From NCBI RefSeq assembly GCF_000485595.1, contig NW_014577071.1, positions 883,809 to 947,808 on the forward strand: 64,000 nt of DNA. Reading direction: 5' to 3'. Both the position numbers and the translations under genes were made by a program. Positions 1-12,690 of the stretch are shown here, one piece after another (position 1 is the stretch's first letter; each line of letters begins with the position of its first letter). The stretch comes from Priapulus caudatus. Its lineage: Eukaryota; Priapulida; Priapulimorpha; Priapulimorphida; Priapulidae. The notes under the pieces are model-generated. The model had not been told where the DNA came from, did no database searches, and saw nothing but the letters and a program-made list of their open reading frames with translations.

Positions 1-712
1 AGCGTGTGCGTGTGCGTGGTGCGTGTTGCGTGTGCGTGTGCGCTGTGCGTGTGCGTCGTGCGTGTGCAGTGTGCGTGTGCGTCTCGTGCGTGCGTGTGTG
101 TGTGCATGATTGCGTGTACGTGTGTGCGTTTACATATACGTGCACTCGCGTGAGCGTGTGCGTGTGCGTGTGCGTTGCGCGTGCATGCAGATAGGAACAT
201 GTGCGTGTACTCTGTATGATATGTGGATGTACGTGCGGTGTACGGTACGTGTGTACGTTACATGTGTATGTAGTGCGTTACGTGTTATGGCTACCACACA
301 TGTGCGTGTACGTTGTGCTGCTGCGTGTTGCGTGTGCGTGTGCGTGTGCGTGTGCGTGTTGCGTTTGTGCGTGTGCGTGTGCGTAGGGTGTGTGCATGTT
401 GCGTGTGCGTGTGCGTGTCGCGTTTACAGTATACGTGCACGCCGTCGAAGCGTGTGCGTGTGCGTGTTGCCGCTGCGCGTGCATTTCGTGTTTACGTGTG
501 CGTATGTAGCGTGTGCGTTATAACGTGTGTGTTTACGTAGTACTTGCACCCGTGAGCGTGCATGTGCGTGATAGCTGTGTGCATCAGCTGCGTATTCATC
601 GTGCGCGTACACTTTATACGTGTGTGTGTTGTGCTCTGCGTCGTGCGCTGCACAAGCATGTGTATGTGCTGTGCGTATAGGGCGTGTGTGTGCTTTTGCG
701 TGTGCATGTAGG
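1..712. repeat. Degenerate GT/GC-rich (GTGTGC)n array
   Basis: Alternating purine-pyrimidine sequence dominated by GTGTGCGT units with scattered interruptions. Translated frames give only Cys/Val/Arg on one strand and His/Thr/Ala on the other, so the apparent ORFs are repeat artefacts. Such sequence can adopt Z-DNA under supercoiling (established property of alternating GT/GC tracts). Confidence 0.85.
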
Positions 713-1085
713 CGTGCTGCGAATCTTCTACATTATAAAATCTAATGCGTACGCTGTCCATCATATTATGTTACTCGCCCGAGATTTTTCCTCGTGCAAG
801 ATTTTTAACAGCTTATAGTTTGCGTCTGCCCCTCTGTGTGCACGCGTAGCAACGTAACCCTGCCACACCAGAACACAGAGGTCACTGTGCGGTATTACGA
901 AGGCGCCCATGGTATCAACAATAGCTTCCTCAAGATGCCCACCAATCATTTGTCACGTGCCAGCTCATGCCAGTTCTCAAGCGATTATACTAGAGTTTCG
1001 CTGCGAAGGCGAATTTCAATATGCACGCCGACGTATGCGAAACTTCACGTAGAGACTAGCACGAAGCAATAACTGTAAGAAAATG
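713..1085. other. Unique spacer, nothing recognised
   Basis: Non-repetitive sequence, identical in copy 2 (about 14,497-14,869). The short frames on both strands (62-78 aa) have no motif I recognise. Confidence 0.6.
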
Positions 1086-1571
1086 CGAGGCGAATTTTCG
1101 TGCGTGCGTAGTGCTGTGTGTGCTGTGGTGTGCGTGTGTGTGTTGTGTGTGTGTGTTTGTGTGTGGGTGTGTGTGTGTGCTGTGTGTGTGTGTGTGTGTG
1201 TGTGTGTGTCGTGTAGTGTGCTGTGCTGTGGTGAGAGGGCAAAAGGCCAGAAAGCAGATAAAGAGAGGAAGGTGGAGAGAGAGAGAGGGGAGGAGAAAGA
1301 CGAGAAGATGGAAAGGTGTAGCGGAAAGCCGAAGCGGGGGGCGGGGCGTGCCAGGAGGAGAGAGAGCAGAGAGGGCAAGAGAGACAAGAGAGCAGATGGA
1401 AAGGCAAAAGCATTAAAGGAGAGAGAGAGAGAAGAAAAGAGCTGAGATCGAGAAAGCAGAGGGGAAGAGAGAGAGAAGCAGATAGAGAGAGAAACAGAGA
1501 GAGAGGTCGCGCGAATAGAGAGAGGAGGAGAGAGACGCAAAGACCGAAGAGCAGGAGAACGCGAGCAGGAA

Positions 1572-1611
<40 letters not shown>

Positions 1612-1645
1612 CAGAGGAGAAAGAAAGCAGAGAGAGAGAGAGTTC
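1086..1645. repeat. (GT)n array followed by (GA)n purine tract
   Basis: A GT-rich block to about 1,222 is followed by about 420 bases that are almost pure purine (GAGA, GGAG, AAAG). Long Leu/Ser and Arg/Glu/Lys frames across it come from the repeat. The counterpart in copy 2 is 14,870-15,422, where the pure GA run is longer. Confidence 0.85.
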
Positions 1646-3289
1646 CAAAACATTCCTAACTCGATTCTTTGTCTTACTGTTGGCAGGTCGGTCTGCTGCT
1701 CGCATCATCACAGATCAGCTGAATGTCTTTGCGTTTACACCGAAACCATCACATCTGTTCGGCAAAGAGTTCAAGTTAATGTTTAATTTGAGCGCACTGA
1801 AACTCTGGCGCGATGCAATGTTTACACGTCCTATGATAGCCGATGAAGAGCCAGTGTTACAGACGCCCTTTCTCCCAGATGGTTATCCCAGATGTTTTCC
1901 ACCGTCATCATTTTAGGTTTTCAATTTACACGTGTTTTTATTCTGCATGGCCACAATTCATGCCGATATGCTGACGACCCCCCCCCCATAATGTGTTTAG
2001 CGAGACAACGTTAATTCAAATAATTCTGGATCGTTTCAGTTTAGTCATGAAATTCATTACTGTACCATACGTCATAGCATAGATCGGTTGTTTCAAAGTA
2101 TCGTGTCAACGTTTACTGACTTGCATAAAGAAATTCAGTATCGATGTTACGTCGGCTTCAAGTGGCAGGTTCGCCCCAATTAGCTACTCGCGTTAATAAG
2201 CTATACAAACGGCTGTTTTTCGTGGATTGATATGAAGAATTGAGCATTGCTACTCGTGATGCTTCACGGTTGCGACTATGGTATTAAACGGAGCCGTATT
2301 ATGACCTCTATACTGTGCTGTAACTACATAAGCCTGTTAGCTGTGTATTTTTTCATCGGTATCTGGTAACCTTTGACAGCCGCAGATATAGCCATTCTTT
2401 CCTTCGTAAAGCATAGCGAGTACGCATGTCGAAGTGTTTCGGGAAAAGCGAATTGCAATTACACATTGTGCCTAGGAACGGTATAGAGTTAATCAAAATG
2501 TGTTTTTTCTTGCCCAAGGAGCCAGTGTCTGATTACGCTAAGCCTCCATGTTTTTTTTAGTAATGCACGATGTAGGCCCCTATGCAAAGGCGAGCACGCC
2601 GAGCGGTGGAAAAATCGCAGTCGTGCCCACATAATCGCAATTACTTGATATAATTAGGAAAGCCGAAATTCTAGTGTCCAATCGACAACCCGCTGGGATA
2701 TAGGCGCTGCGTACGAACAAAACCATGGTTGGAAGAATAAACAAGTAGATTACAATTAAGTTGGTGACGCGTAACAAGCGAGGAAACGTAAAATTGCACA
2801 GTCGGGAACCATGTAAATGCCCTCATTTCGCTATAGAGATAGCCTATAGATTGAACTAGTATGCACCACTCAATCAGGAAGACCCCCCCCCCCACGCAAC
2901 CCATGCCAAAAATTAATGTTGGCGCACATCGATTATGAATGTCTACTCTGGCCAGTATATCGTCACTAACTCCACCATGACATTGTCACATCATTGGGCG
3001 AAGTTAGTCAGATACCCACCGATAATCAGAGTACCCAGGAAGACGTCGATCGAGTATATAATTTATATAGTTTTTTTCTGCACCTGTGACGGTCGTAGAT
3101 AAATGCGAGACTTTGCTTGCGCATTGCGTACATTGGACATAAACACTGCGAACGGATTGAATGCTGTAATTAGCAATAATTTAGGACCTAGATATCTCTG
3201 ATGCACAGACTAAAATGCGAGCGCTGAGAGCTGAATAGACGGAGGGTGATAGACGCGGATTAGAAATAGACGGAGATGATTAGAAATAA

Positions 3290-3380
3290 ATTATAACATA
3301 ACATAATAAAAATAATAATAATAATAATCAATAATAATTAATAAGTATATTATTATTACTATTATTATTGATTATTATTA
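3290..3380. repeat. AAT/ATT trinucleotide palindrome
   Basis: A run of (AAT)n is followed by (ATT)n, so the two halves can pair as a hairpin. The equivalent at about 16,985-17,085 in copy 2 is more regular. Confidence 0.8.
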
Positions 3381-3828
3381 GATGATTAGTAATAATATAC
3401 TGATAGCCAATAGAGGATGAAAACGTCGACAAGAAAGCCGCAGTGCGTTTTAATAATTATTGCCTTAAACTGTTCGACGCATAATGAACAATTATGAATG
3501 CGCCCATAACACGCGACCACATTTTTTCACACCTGTCTTCCCATTTCTTTAACCTTCATAACCATAGCTTCCTTGCTCAACCTTAATGCGATGTTTTGTC
3601 ACATATTGCACGCGCCCATTCGAGAGGAAAGGTACACGAGATAGCTTGCCACTATTCCATTAGAATCCATTATATTACAAGAGTTATATAGACTAAATAC
3701 ATAATTTATGGCGTTCCGCTACGCTTGCCGTCCGCTGTCGCAGACTTAATGCTTTTCGCCATTCCGTGTATTACGCTCACACGGCATCCGCGCGTGCCAC
3801 ACATGCTACTGCTTACTTGTCATGTCTT

Positions 3829-3841
3829 GGGGGGGGGGGGG
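3829..3841. repeat. G13 homopolymer present only in copy 1
   Basis: Thirteen consecutive G. The aligned site in copy 2 (about 17,493) reads 'catgtgatgtcgac' with no G run, so the run is copy-specific. Confidence 0.8.
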
Positions 3842-4560
3842 TCTGTCGACGGTGCGGATAGAGCGTCACGTTAGCTGCTCACCAACCTACCTCCACGATC
3901 ACCCCTTCACGCCGTCACACCTTGCCATATCCTCTATACACGCTCCCCCCTCTACTCTCTAGTACGAAAATAGTTTCAGGTGTATGCAATCACGATTGTC
4001 TCTCATGTTATCCGCCCAGCATTAGAATGAACAATGCATTAGCGCGAGTTAATTGGAGATTGTGAGCCGCTCAACTCCGGTACAAATCTCGCGGAAACCA
4101 GCTGTCATTAGTAATATCACAAAAATCTCGTAAACATGTGGTTTGGAAAGACGAGCCTTTACAGTCGCCCTCGCAAATCCGCCCTATCAAACTGCACATG
4201 CTCTGCGTGAAAGATCACTCTTTTTACGCCTCATAAAATCTTGTTTACCATACGCTGGCAACTGAAAAATTGAACACTGGCTTGTTAGAGGTTTAGGTAG
4301 GCATAGCAGCCTAGAGTAATCTTACGAGGACGACGAAAGCAAAATTGTTTCGCCAACCTGGAATGTTTAAACCCCTTCGTATCTATTAGCTTTTCAATAT
4401 GCTCATTGTAACGAAAATAAATTCTACCATTATGTATAAAAAATGCAGATTTTATGGTTTTCCATGCAATTCGTGCTCGCAATTAAGTTCATTGTGCCAC
4501 TAGGGATATTCCTGTGCGAGCGTCTCTTTATGGCTGTTGCTCTGGCTATTAGTCAAGCCA

Positions 4561-4578
4561 CCCCCCCCCCCCCCCCCC

Positions 4579-4633
<55 letters not shown>
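4561..4633. repeat. Poly-C tract of 73 bases with one A
   Basis: Cytosine throughout except A at 4,579. In copy 2 the flanks join directly ('ccagccaaattgacacg', about 18,175-18,190), so the tract is absent there. The proline-rich reading frame across it is a repeat artefact. It could be a real expansion or a sequencing/polishing artefact. Confidence 0.9.
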
Positions 4634-4634
<1 letters not shown>

Positions 4635-7600
4635 AATTACACGAGTAAATATATTGCCGAAATCCTTCCATTTGACGCATGCTAATATTTATGCGTGTAG
4701 GACACTCCTGTACTGAAGCAGTGGATTAATTAGAAACCTGACATGTCTAGATGCGCAGAGCGCCTTGCACGAGAGAATACTTTTCCGGTGGCAGAGGATC
4801 AGGAGGAGTATATGCGTGCGGCTGCCACTTATAGCTCGTGTGCGGCATGGATGAAGTCTAGCCAGCCAGCATGCATGCGGATCGGCCCAGATCAATATTG
4901 TTTAGGCAATAAAGTTTGCGATATACACGCTAAAAGTTAGCTGCGCGCGCGCCGTGAAGAGCGCCGCGGACTAGCAAATGGTTACGGCGGGCGCCGTTTA
5001 TCGTTGTTTACTGGGTATGTACCGGAGCGGGCCTCCTGGATAAAATGCTGGAGGCTTCACTGCTTAAGCTTTGATAGTTAAAATCTTTTATAATGATAGG
5101 AAATATGAGTTCGCCCCGACAGATCGCCAACGCCCGGCTTGCGTGCCCTGATAACCGCTCTCTGAGCGTCAGCTGTGAAAGTGTGTCAGTTCAAGCAGGC
5201 GTTCAGGCGAGACTGCAGCTAAGCTTTCGCGCGCGGGAGCGAGCAGAGTCTTCGCACCTATTCGTTATTCTCTGCCGCGGCGCAGCGCTATTGTCCCCAT
5301 TTATGCTTTACCTGTCATCCACGCGCGGAAGCGCGCCGTATACGCTGCTTGCTCATAGTTGTATGCATCGTCATCTCTTATTACACGAAGATCCGCGTGC
5401 TGTGACGATACGCGTGCTGGCCTGGTGCATGTTACTGCATGCGCACACTGTAGCGGTGGAAATGTGATGCTGTGTACAGCGTCGGAACACGCAGAGCGAT
5501 AACGCTTGGCCGCAAGTTATTAACGAGTTCTGCGAAAGGGAAGAAGTAGGCTGCCGTCGCGGGCCGACGTCGCGGCGCAGAATGTCAAGCCGACATGTCT
5601 ACGATCGACGGTGTTTTCTACGGTCGTACGTAATGTGCACGACGGTCTTGGACTCGCTGCGCGCGCGCAGGGGCGTGCATGCGCGCGGGCGTGCGATTTG
5701 CGCGTGCGAAGTCGAGCGCGTGCTGTGAGCGGGCGTACGTGCGTACGTGTGCGGCGCGTGGGGCGGCGTGTGCGCGTGCGTTAGTGTGCTCGCTCGAATG
5801 CGTGAGCGTTCTATCGTGTAAAACTACATTGCCTAACTTGTTTTTTCTAAAGGATTAACCCAGCCGTTTGCAAATCTGGTCGGTGCCGCTGCCCGTGCCG
5901 GGCACGAATCTGCCCTTCCCCTCCCCCATAGCTACGCGCAGTACCATTTTCTTGACAATTATGCACGTGCTGTTGCGCTAGATACCAAGGGCAGCTTAGA
6001 TAGGAAAAAAATGTTGCGTCTCAATGACTCACTTCATTCGTATAGGCAATAAATTCTTCAAACATCCGAAAAAGCTGAGAATAGAAAAATAAAGCTCAGC
6101 CGCGTGTGTCTGCTGCGCATGCCTGCAATCTGCTATACTGAAATATACCTTTGTTAGAATTGTGTATTTCAATAAGGAAGATGACATACCAAGGAAGATT
6201 TTCTATGAAAAAGTAAAACGCCATTTTCTTGTGTATACAATTGAGACTGAACCCAATTTATCTCAACATCCGAATTATAATTATTTCAATTTTGTGTTGC
6301 CGCTTGGTCGGCCGCTTAGTGTCGCGTGCTGTTAGAATAGTAGCTTACGCGGTGTTAAGTAGTGTGGTATATGATAAAACAAAGTATATTCGTATATAAA
6401 TTTGCTAAATTATAACCCTTGTACTGAGTGCATACTCCGTAGCCAGTAAGACGATATCGGTTGATCCAATGATTAACTTTTGTATTTGTATGTTGTATTG
6501 TATTATATCTTGTATTGTATTGTAATCAATATTGTAAGGTAAAAAATATTCAAACTCATTCCCAAAACGTGCGATAGAATCATAGGGTCAGCATGTGCCT
6601 GCTTGCGCATGGCTACTATAGCTGCAAATGGACAATATCATTTGTTGTAATTATGCTATTTAAAAAAAGAGAGGACTTGTTCAAGACTAGGTTACTCTGA
6701 AAAGAAATGCTAAAACGCCTTAGGTCCATGCATATAATAGAGCTAGCCCAAGTCTTCTCACATCTCAATTCCATACATTACGTTGCCGTTGGATGCGCGC
6801 TAGTGTCACGCAGAAAAGTAGTATATGATGCGCCAATGAAATACATTTATATGCGATTATGTTAAAGTTATCCAACCGGTTAGTAAGCAGCACGCAGTAG
6901 TAGTTAAAGTAGAAAAATCGTAATTGGTCCACTTCGTGGATTAGTTCGTACCGCACTACGATGCCACTCACGAGTTCAAACTTGTCCCTGCGACTGCCCA
7001 CACTATCTGCATCATCTATATGTAAGAATTCACATTTTTCTAGAAATTATATTTAGAAAAAGAACGTAATCGGAATATTGTTTTTTGCTGTGATAAAATT
7101 GTGAAATTCATTCGGACTTGCGCCTTACATAGGAAGTCGAGCACATCATATATCGCGATTTCGGCGCCAACAGGCGATATGAAATTATATACATTTTCTG
7201 TTGACGTTGCTGGCGCTTACTGTTACGCATGCCGAACTGTATGCTTGGATGCTAATAATTATTGTTATGATGTAAGCGTAATTCGCGATAATAGGGTGCA
7301 GACAAATGCGTTTGCCTAGGATGGTCGGAAATGCATCGTGACGCTTTGCGTCATGGACAGTTGATCGTGGGTCCGTTGCTGTTGACGTGCCAATGTCGAA
7401 GGAACTGTCCTCTGCTTGCTTCCCACCAGCTACGGCCCTCGTACTGTGAAATGCACTGGTATAGCAAATGTGCCGTGGAATGCTTTTGCGTGCGCGTACT
7501 ATGTCCTTGTTCGCCCTCCACTGTTGCAGCGTACGCATGCAGTACGTCCTGCGGGCCTACGACTTTCATGGAGTACTCGAAAAAATTCCGTTTACGCGTA

Positions 7601-9640
7601 TTTCTACTAGAAAAAAGGGAGGGTAAAATATACAGATAGTCATTCATGGCGTTCGAAAAAACCATTGCAGCGATGCTCCAGCACGGTGCTGCGGTCAGCA
7701 GTTAATTATTATTATGATTGTTGCGTCCAGGACAACATTTTCTAATTACAAGCAAAAAATGCTGTAATTAAAAAACCCGCAGGAACTGCCTGCGTCCACA
7801 ATAATCGCCTGCAGAAAAACACGCTATTTCATCACAGACGCATGTGAGCAGCGTGGAACACAAAATATTGTGTCAAAACCACAATGCTTGTGATGGAGAA
7901 GTAATAAAATAGAATTGTCATCGACAGCCTTCGCGATCGGTGAACACTTTTTAAATGTCAAACGACGACGGTCTGATACCGGATTCCCTGATGAGCCAGG
8001 AAAACAGATGGCCGCATTGGAGACAAAGATGCCCGCTTACAGGTGTTCTGATTTGCATAATAAAATAGCTGAAAACCCGTATTACGCAACTAATATTAAC
8101 CAATACATTTAGGAAAGCATATAGCAGCAGATTGCATCGATAGACAGAGAGCGGCTGCGACGTCACGTGTCATTGCAGTCACGTGATTCACCTTCGGGCC
8201 TATTGCTCGTGTAACACATAAACCATATGCATATCGCAATTATTGGAATAATCAAACATACATTTAGGCTTGATGGTTAACTGCGTGAAATTGCCACATA
8301 TATGCTAAATTGTGTGTGCCGAGGAAAATTAAGGCGGGGGTGGCGTTACTTGAAGCAGAGAGTCAGGTGGGGCGTCAGTTTGAAGGTCAGTAACCGAAAT
8401 CGTGAAGTCACAGGGATGCTTCAACAGCCGCACGCGCCACACGGCCCAGTACACCACCACAAACAACGACCACGCGTGCGTGAACGCGTACGTGCGTCAA
8501 TTTTCCCTATGGAACACCGATGGTCGCCATGGACACGTATTTCGTATTAATCCATTTTAAGCGCGTTAAAATAATGTTATTTTGAACTAAAATTCGAGCC
8601 AGTCAGAAAATTTTGTTAATCAGGATTAAAATAAAGGTTTTTAAGCAAAGTTAACTGCTCTGTAATCAATATAGCAATGCACTTTTGTATTGGCGCTAGC
8701 TTCCGTTCCGCTTAATTGTTAATACCAATCAAAAATGTTAGGGCCCTAAGGCCTCCCGTGCGCGTAAGTGTGTGTGTGTGGTTGGGGGCGGGGGGGACTA
8801 TAAGGTGTTACAACAGTCGTACATGTTTTTCTGCACATTCAAATGTGCCTGATAAATTATTTGGTTAATTTATAGTCATCTTGGGTCTATACATTTATGA
8901 AGTGGCCATGTCGCAACATGACCACGGACAACCTGGGGAACCGGTGCAAATACACCACCACCCACGCGCGCGCGCCGAGCGAACGTGCTACAAGATATTG
9001 GGATATTGACTGCATCGATGCGAAGCTTTCCAAGCGCGGCTTTATTGCATATAAAGATGAACTCGTCAACGGGAAACCATATAGCAAGGACTAAGAGTTG
9101 TAAATTTCATTTCAACCCTTGGCGACACTTGGCCCTCATAATTTCTCCGCTAAAGCCTTCTTATCTGTATTAATGCAGAGTACAGTTTCAATATGGCACC
9201 GGTCGGCGCCTGGAAGAAAGGCGGCTGCGGATGTTGTTGCCGGCGCAGAACCACATGAATAGAACAATGCTTAATGTGTTGTTAGTGCCCTACAGAATGT
9301 ATCGCCTCAACGTTGCTTCTCTCGCAATGAGGTGGAATACAATAAAACTATGGCGCTATAGCAGTGCTTTCTTTGAACTATTTCAGTGTCGCTTCGCATC
9401 GGACTTCTTTATCACAAAATTTCATTCACCTCGACTAATATTTCCTTTTTACCCGAAAATTTTCATCACCCCCAATTGATTGTCATTCACCTTTGCGTGG
9501 GCCCATCACCAGTTTAAGAAGCACTTGGCTGTAGCACACAAGTTAATAAATTCCAGCCCCATTTTGAAGCGTTTAAATATCACCACTCACTGTACTGTAT
9601 CATACCGTACTGTTGTTGTCTGCTCTCTGGTGTGCTATTA

Positions 9641-11125
9641 CTATACTATAACTATACTATACTATACTATTACGTATACTATGCTATGCTATGCCCTATG
9701 GCTTATGCTATGCTATGCTATGTAACTATACGCTATTAGCTATACTTATACTATACTATACTTTATGCCTATGCTATGTATGCTATGCTATGCTATGCTA
9801 TGCTATCTATGCTATGCTATGCCTATGCTATGCTATTGCTAGGGCTATGCTATGCTATGCTATGCTATGCTCTACTCTACTCTACTCTACTCTACTCTAC
9901 TTCTACTCTACTCTACTCTACTCTACTTACTCTACTCTCTCTACTACTCTACTCTACTCTACTCTCTACTCTACTCTACTCTACTCTTAACTCTACTCTA
10001 CTCTACTCTAACTCTACTCCTACTCTACGCTACGTCTACTCTACTTCTACTCTACTCTACTCTACTACTCTACTCTACTCTACTCTACTCTTACTCTACT
10101 CTACTCTACTCGACTCTACTTACTCTACTCTACTCTACTCTACTCTACTCTACTCTACTCTACTCTACCTCTCTCGACTCTTACTCTACTCTACTCTACT
10201 CTACTCTACTCTACTCTACTCTACCTACTCTTACTCTACTCTTACTCTAATTACTCTACTCTACTCTACTCTACTCTACTCTCTCTACTCATTACTCTTA
10301 CTCTACTCTACTCTACTCTACTCTACTCTACTCTACTCTACTCTTACTCTGACTTACTCTACTCTACTCTACTCTTACTCTACTCTACTTACTCTACTCT
10401 GACGCTACTCTACTCTACTCTTACTTCTACTCTACTCTATCTACTCTACTTAGCTCTACTCTACTCTACTCTACTCTACTCTACTCTACTCTATCTTACT
10501 CTACTCTACTCTACTCTACTCTTACTCTACTCTACTCTACTTGTACTTCTACTCTACTCTACTCTACTCTAACTTACTCTACTCTATCTCTACTCTACTC
10601 TACTCGTACTCTACTCTTACTCTACTCTACTCTACTCTACTCTACTCTACTCTACTTCTACTCTACTCTACTCTTACGACCTTACCTTTCTTTTATACTC
10701 TACTCTACTCTACTCTACTCTACTCTACTCTACTTCTATTATTACTCTACTCTACGCTACTCTACTCTACTCTACTCTACTCTACTCTACTCTACTCTTA
10801 CGTACTCTACTCTATTTTACTCTACTCTACTTACTCTTACTCTACTCTACTCTACTCGACTCTACTCTACTTCTACTCGTACTCTACTTCTACTCTACTC
10901 TTACCTCTATCTACTCTACTCTACTCTACTACTACTCTACTCTAACTCTTACTCTAGCTTACTCTACTTACTCTACTTCTACTCTACTCTACTCTACTCT
11001 ACTCTTACTCTACTCTAACTCTACTCTACTCTACTCTACTCTACTCTACTCTACTCTACCTACTTATACTCTTACTCTACTCTACTCGTACTCTACTCTA
11101 CTCTACTCTACTCTACTCTACTCTA
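9641..11125. repeat. Pentanucleotide satellite: CTATA, then CTATG, then CTACT units
   Basis: About 1.5 kb of 5-bp tandem repeats. The array starts with 'ctata', passes to 'ctatg' (about 9,680-9,870), then to 'ctact/tactc' until 11,125, with some 6-bp and 4-bp units. All three units differ by one or two bases. Reading frames here give Leu/Tyr/Ser/Thr repeats and are not genes. The same ordered transition is found in copy 2. Confidence 0.95.
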
Positions 11126-11735
11126 AGACGTCGGGCCTGCACGTCAATTTCTCTTATCCACAATTTTATGTGACTTGCCTCATATAAACTTTGACAGCAA
11201 ATCTAACACACATTCTCTTACAAATATGCATACATTACATAGATAGGATACACGCGTGCCTGGCAAGCGCAAACACGGAGCACGCAATTATCGCTACGAA
11301 ATTCATTCACTGATTGACGTCGTGAGACCAATCTGCCCCATGATAAAATGCATACTTATCATCGTTACAATAAATTCGCCGGACCTGAATAAAACACGCC
11401 AAGTACGCTACTAGTACCTTCGGAAAAACAAGACACGCAAGGCCCGATATCGGGTCAGTCAAATAGTATCCTTATCGGGAAGGAGGCAATGTCTTCTAAA
11501 TCGTGGGCATGTCCGGCTGACCCGTACCAGAGAGTTCATCTTCTTGAGTACAAGATGAGTGTCGGTGGGTGTCATCACCGTGCACGACAATCTGTGTTAA
11601 TTCATGCGTCCGCCGCGTTCATGTGAAGTCACGCCTTTATTTTAATTTTGTTTTATTTTGAATGCGTTTTTTATTTCATCCTGCAAGCGCACGCATTGTG
11701 TTACTTTATCTTAGAATGCTAACGTTCGCGCGCGC
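11126..11735. other. Unique spacer after the satellite
   Basis: About 600 bases of non-repetitive sequence, repeated at about 24,585-25,175 with small indels. No gene, RNA or promoter recognised. Confidence 0.6.
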
Positions 11736-11827
11736 GGCGCGCGGCGCGCGCGCGCGCGTGTGTGTGTGTGTTGTGTGGTGTGTGTGTGTGTGTGTGTGTG
11801 TGTTGTTGTGTTGCGTGGTGTGTTTGT

Positions 11828-11871
<44 letters not shown>

Positions 11872-12120
11872 CGTGCTGTGCGTGTGGCGCGTTGTGTGTG
11901 TGGTGTGCGTGTGGCGTGTGCGTGTGCGTTGTGCGCTGTGCGTGTGCGTGTGCGTGTGCGTGTGCGTGTGCGTTTTGCGTTTGCGTGTGGTGTGCGGATG
12001 GTGCTGCGTGTAGCGTGTGCGGTGTGCGTTGTGGTGTGCGTGCGTGTGCGTGTGCGTGTGGTGTGCACGCGCTGCGCGCGCGTGTGTGTATTGATTGTGC
12101 GTGTGTGCGTGGCGTGTTTG
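11736..12120. repeat. (GT)n / GTGTGC array
   Basis: A CG-rich start (GCGCGC) runs into GT and GTGTGC repeats. Frames across it encode only Cys/Val or Thr/His. The counterpart is 25,175-25,555. Confidence 0.9.
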
Positions 12121-12136
12121 TAACATATATGTGTTG

Positions 12137-12190
12137 CGCAGCAGCAGCAGCAGCAGCAGCAGCAGCACCATAGCAGTAGCAGTAGCAGCT
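12137..12190. repeat. (CAG)n trinucleotide repeat
   Basis: About ten uninterrupted CAG units followed by CAG/TAG variants. It lies outside any supportable reading frame. Copy 2 has no CAG repeat at the matching place: there the sequence continues in GT/CG repeats. This marks the right end of the duplicated homology. Confidence 0.85.
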
Positions 12191-12598
12191 CAGCTGCAGC
12201 AGCCGATGCGGCTCGCTTATCTCCCCACGCCTGCAGAGAGCTGATATTTCTCCGGCGATTCTCAAGGCAATTAAACGGGTCGATTACAAAATTTGAATAA
12301 CATAAGCTATTGAGGCAGAGCACTTTATCCGTTTCGAAACTGTTTTACTCCACTCGCTCGAGCGTATAGTCCGCACTGCGGTTTTGCCTGGTAAATTCCC
12401 TCTCTCACCCCCTCTCTCTTATATATATATACATATATATATTATATATTGTGATATCTATATCGTGAGTCGCACATATATATGACGAATTCATATCGTA
12501 CAGTCCAACAATGGACTCCGATTTCGCTACAGTTTATTAAACTTGCGGTGGTTGGGTGGGGCGGGGCGGGTAGGGGGTATTACATGAACACGTTCATC
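12191..12598. other. Spacer with short TA repeat, nothing else seen
   Basis: Single-copy sequence between the CAG and hexanucleotide repeats, with a TATATA run at about 12,420-12,450. No gene features. Confidence 0.5.
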
Positions 12599-12690
12599 GC
12601 TATTGCTATTGCTATTGCTATTGCTATCGCTAACGCTATTGCTATTGCTATTGCTATTGCTATTGCTATTGCTATTGCTATTGCTATCGC
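12599..12690. repeat. (GCTATT)n hexanucleotide microsatellite
   Basis: About fifteen 6-bp units with occasional GCTATC and GCTAAC variants. The open frames through it read Ile-Ala or Leu-Leu repeats and are not considered genes. Confidence 0.95.

Larger units (their letters stand above)
1646..9639. other. Long gene-free spacer of copy 1
   Basis: About 8 kb with ordinary base composition and no ORF beyond 124 codons. The 124-codon frame at 5,093-5,467 and the 117-codon frame at 7,185-7,538 are not maintained in copy 2 and have no domain I recognise. A CpG-rich, GCGC/GTGC-dense patch lies at about 5,640-5,800. Nothing resembling splice-linked exons, tRNA or rRNA was seen. Confidence 0.6.
1..12120. 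repeat. Copy 1 of a ~12-kb tandemly repeated unit, no genes
   Basis: Read directly, this block recurs in the same orientation from 13,785 to 25,560. Landmarks match in order: GT/GC array, the spacer around 720-1080, GT then GA tract, AAT/ATT palindrome (3.3 kb vs 17.0 kb), pentanucleotide satellite (9.64 kb vs 22.97 kb), and a second GT array (11.74 kb vs 25.19 kb). The first ~1.6 kb are almost identical. After that, differences are mostly one-base gains and losses. The offset falls from about 13,784 to about 13,440, so copy 2 is shorter. The window begins inside the unit, so its true left end is not seen. No ORF longer than low-complexity reading frames survives in both copies. Confidence 0.9.

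Noticed and set aside
1016-1711. 231-codon Leu/Ser/His/Thr frame on the minus strand
   Set aside because: GA and GT repeat translation; the overlapping frames are equally open.
4443-4685. Proline-rich ORF
   Set aside because: Depends on a 73-base poly-C tract that is absent from the second copy.
9691-10945. Long Leu/Tyr/Ser/Thr frames
   Set aside because: Pure translation of the pentanucleotide satellite, which is open in several frames at once.
12137-12190. CAG repeat as a polyglutamine gene segment
   Set aside because: No supporting exon, start, or conserved frame; the array is flanked by microsatellite and spacer.
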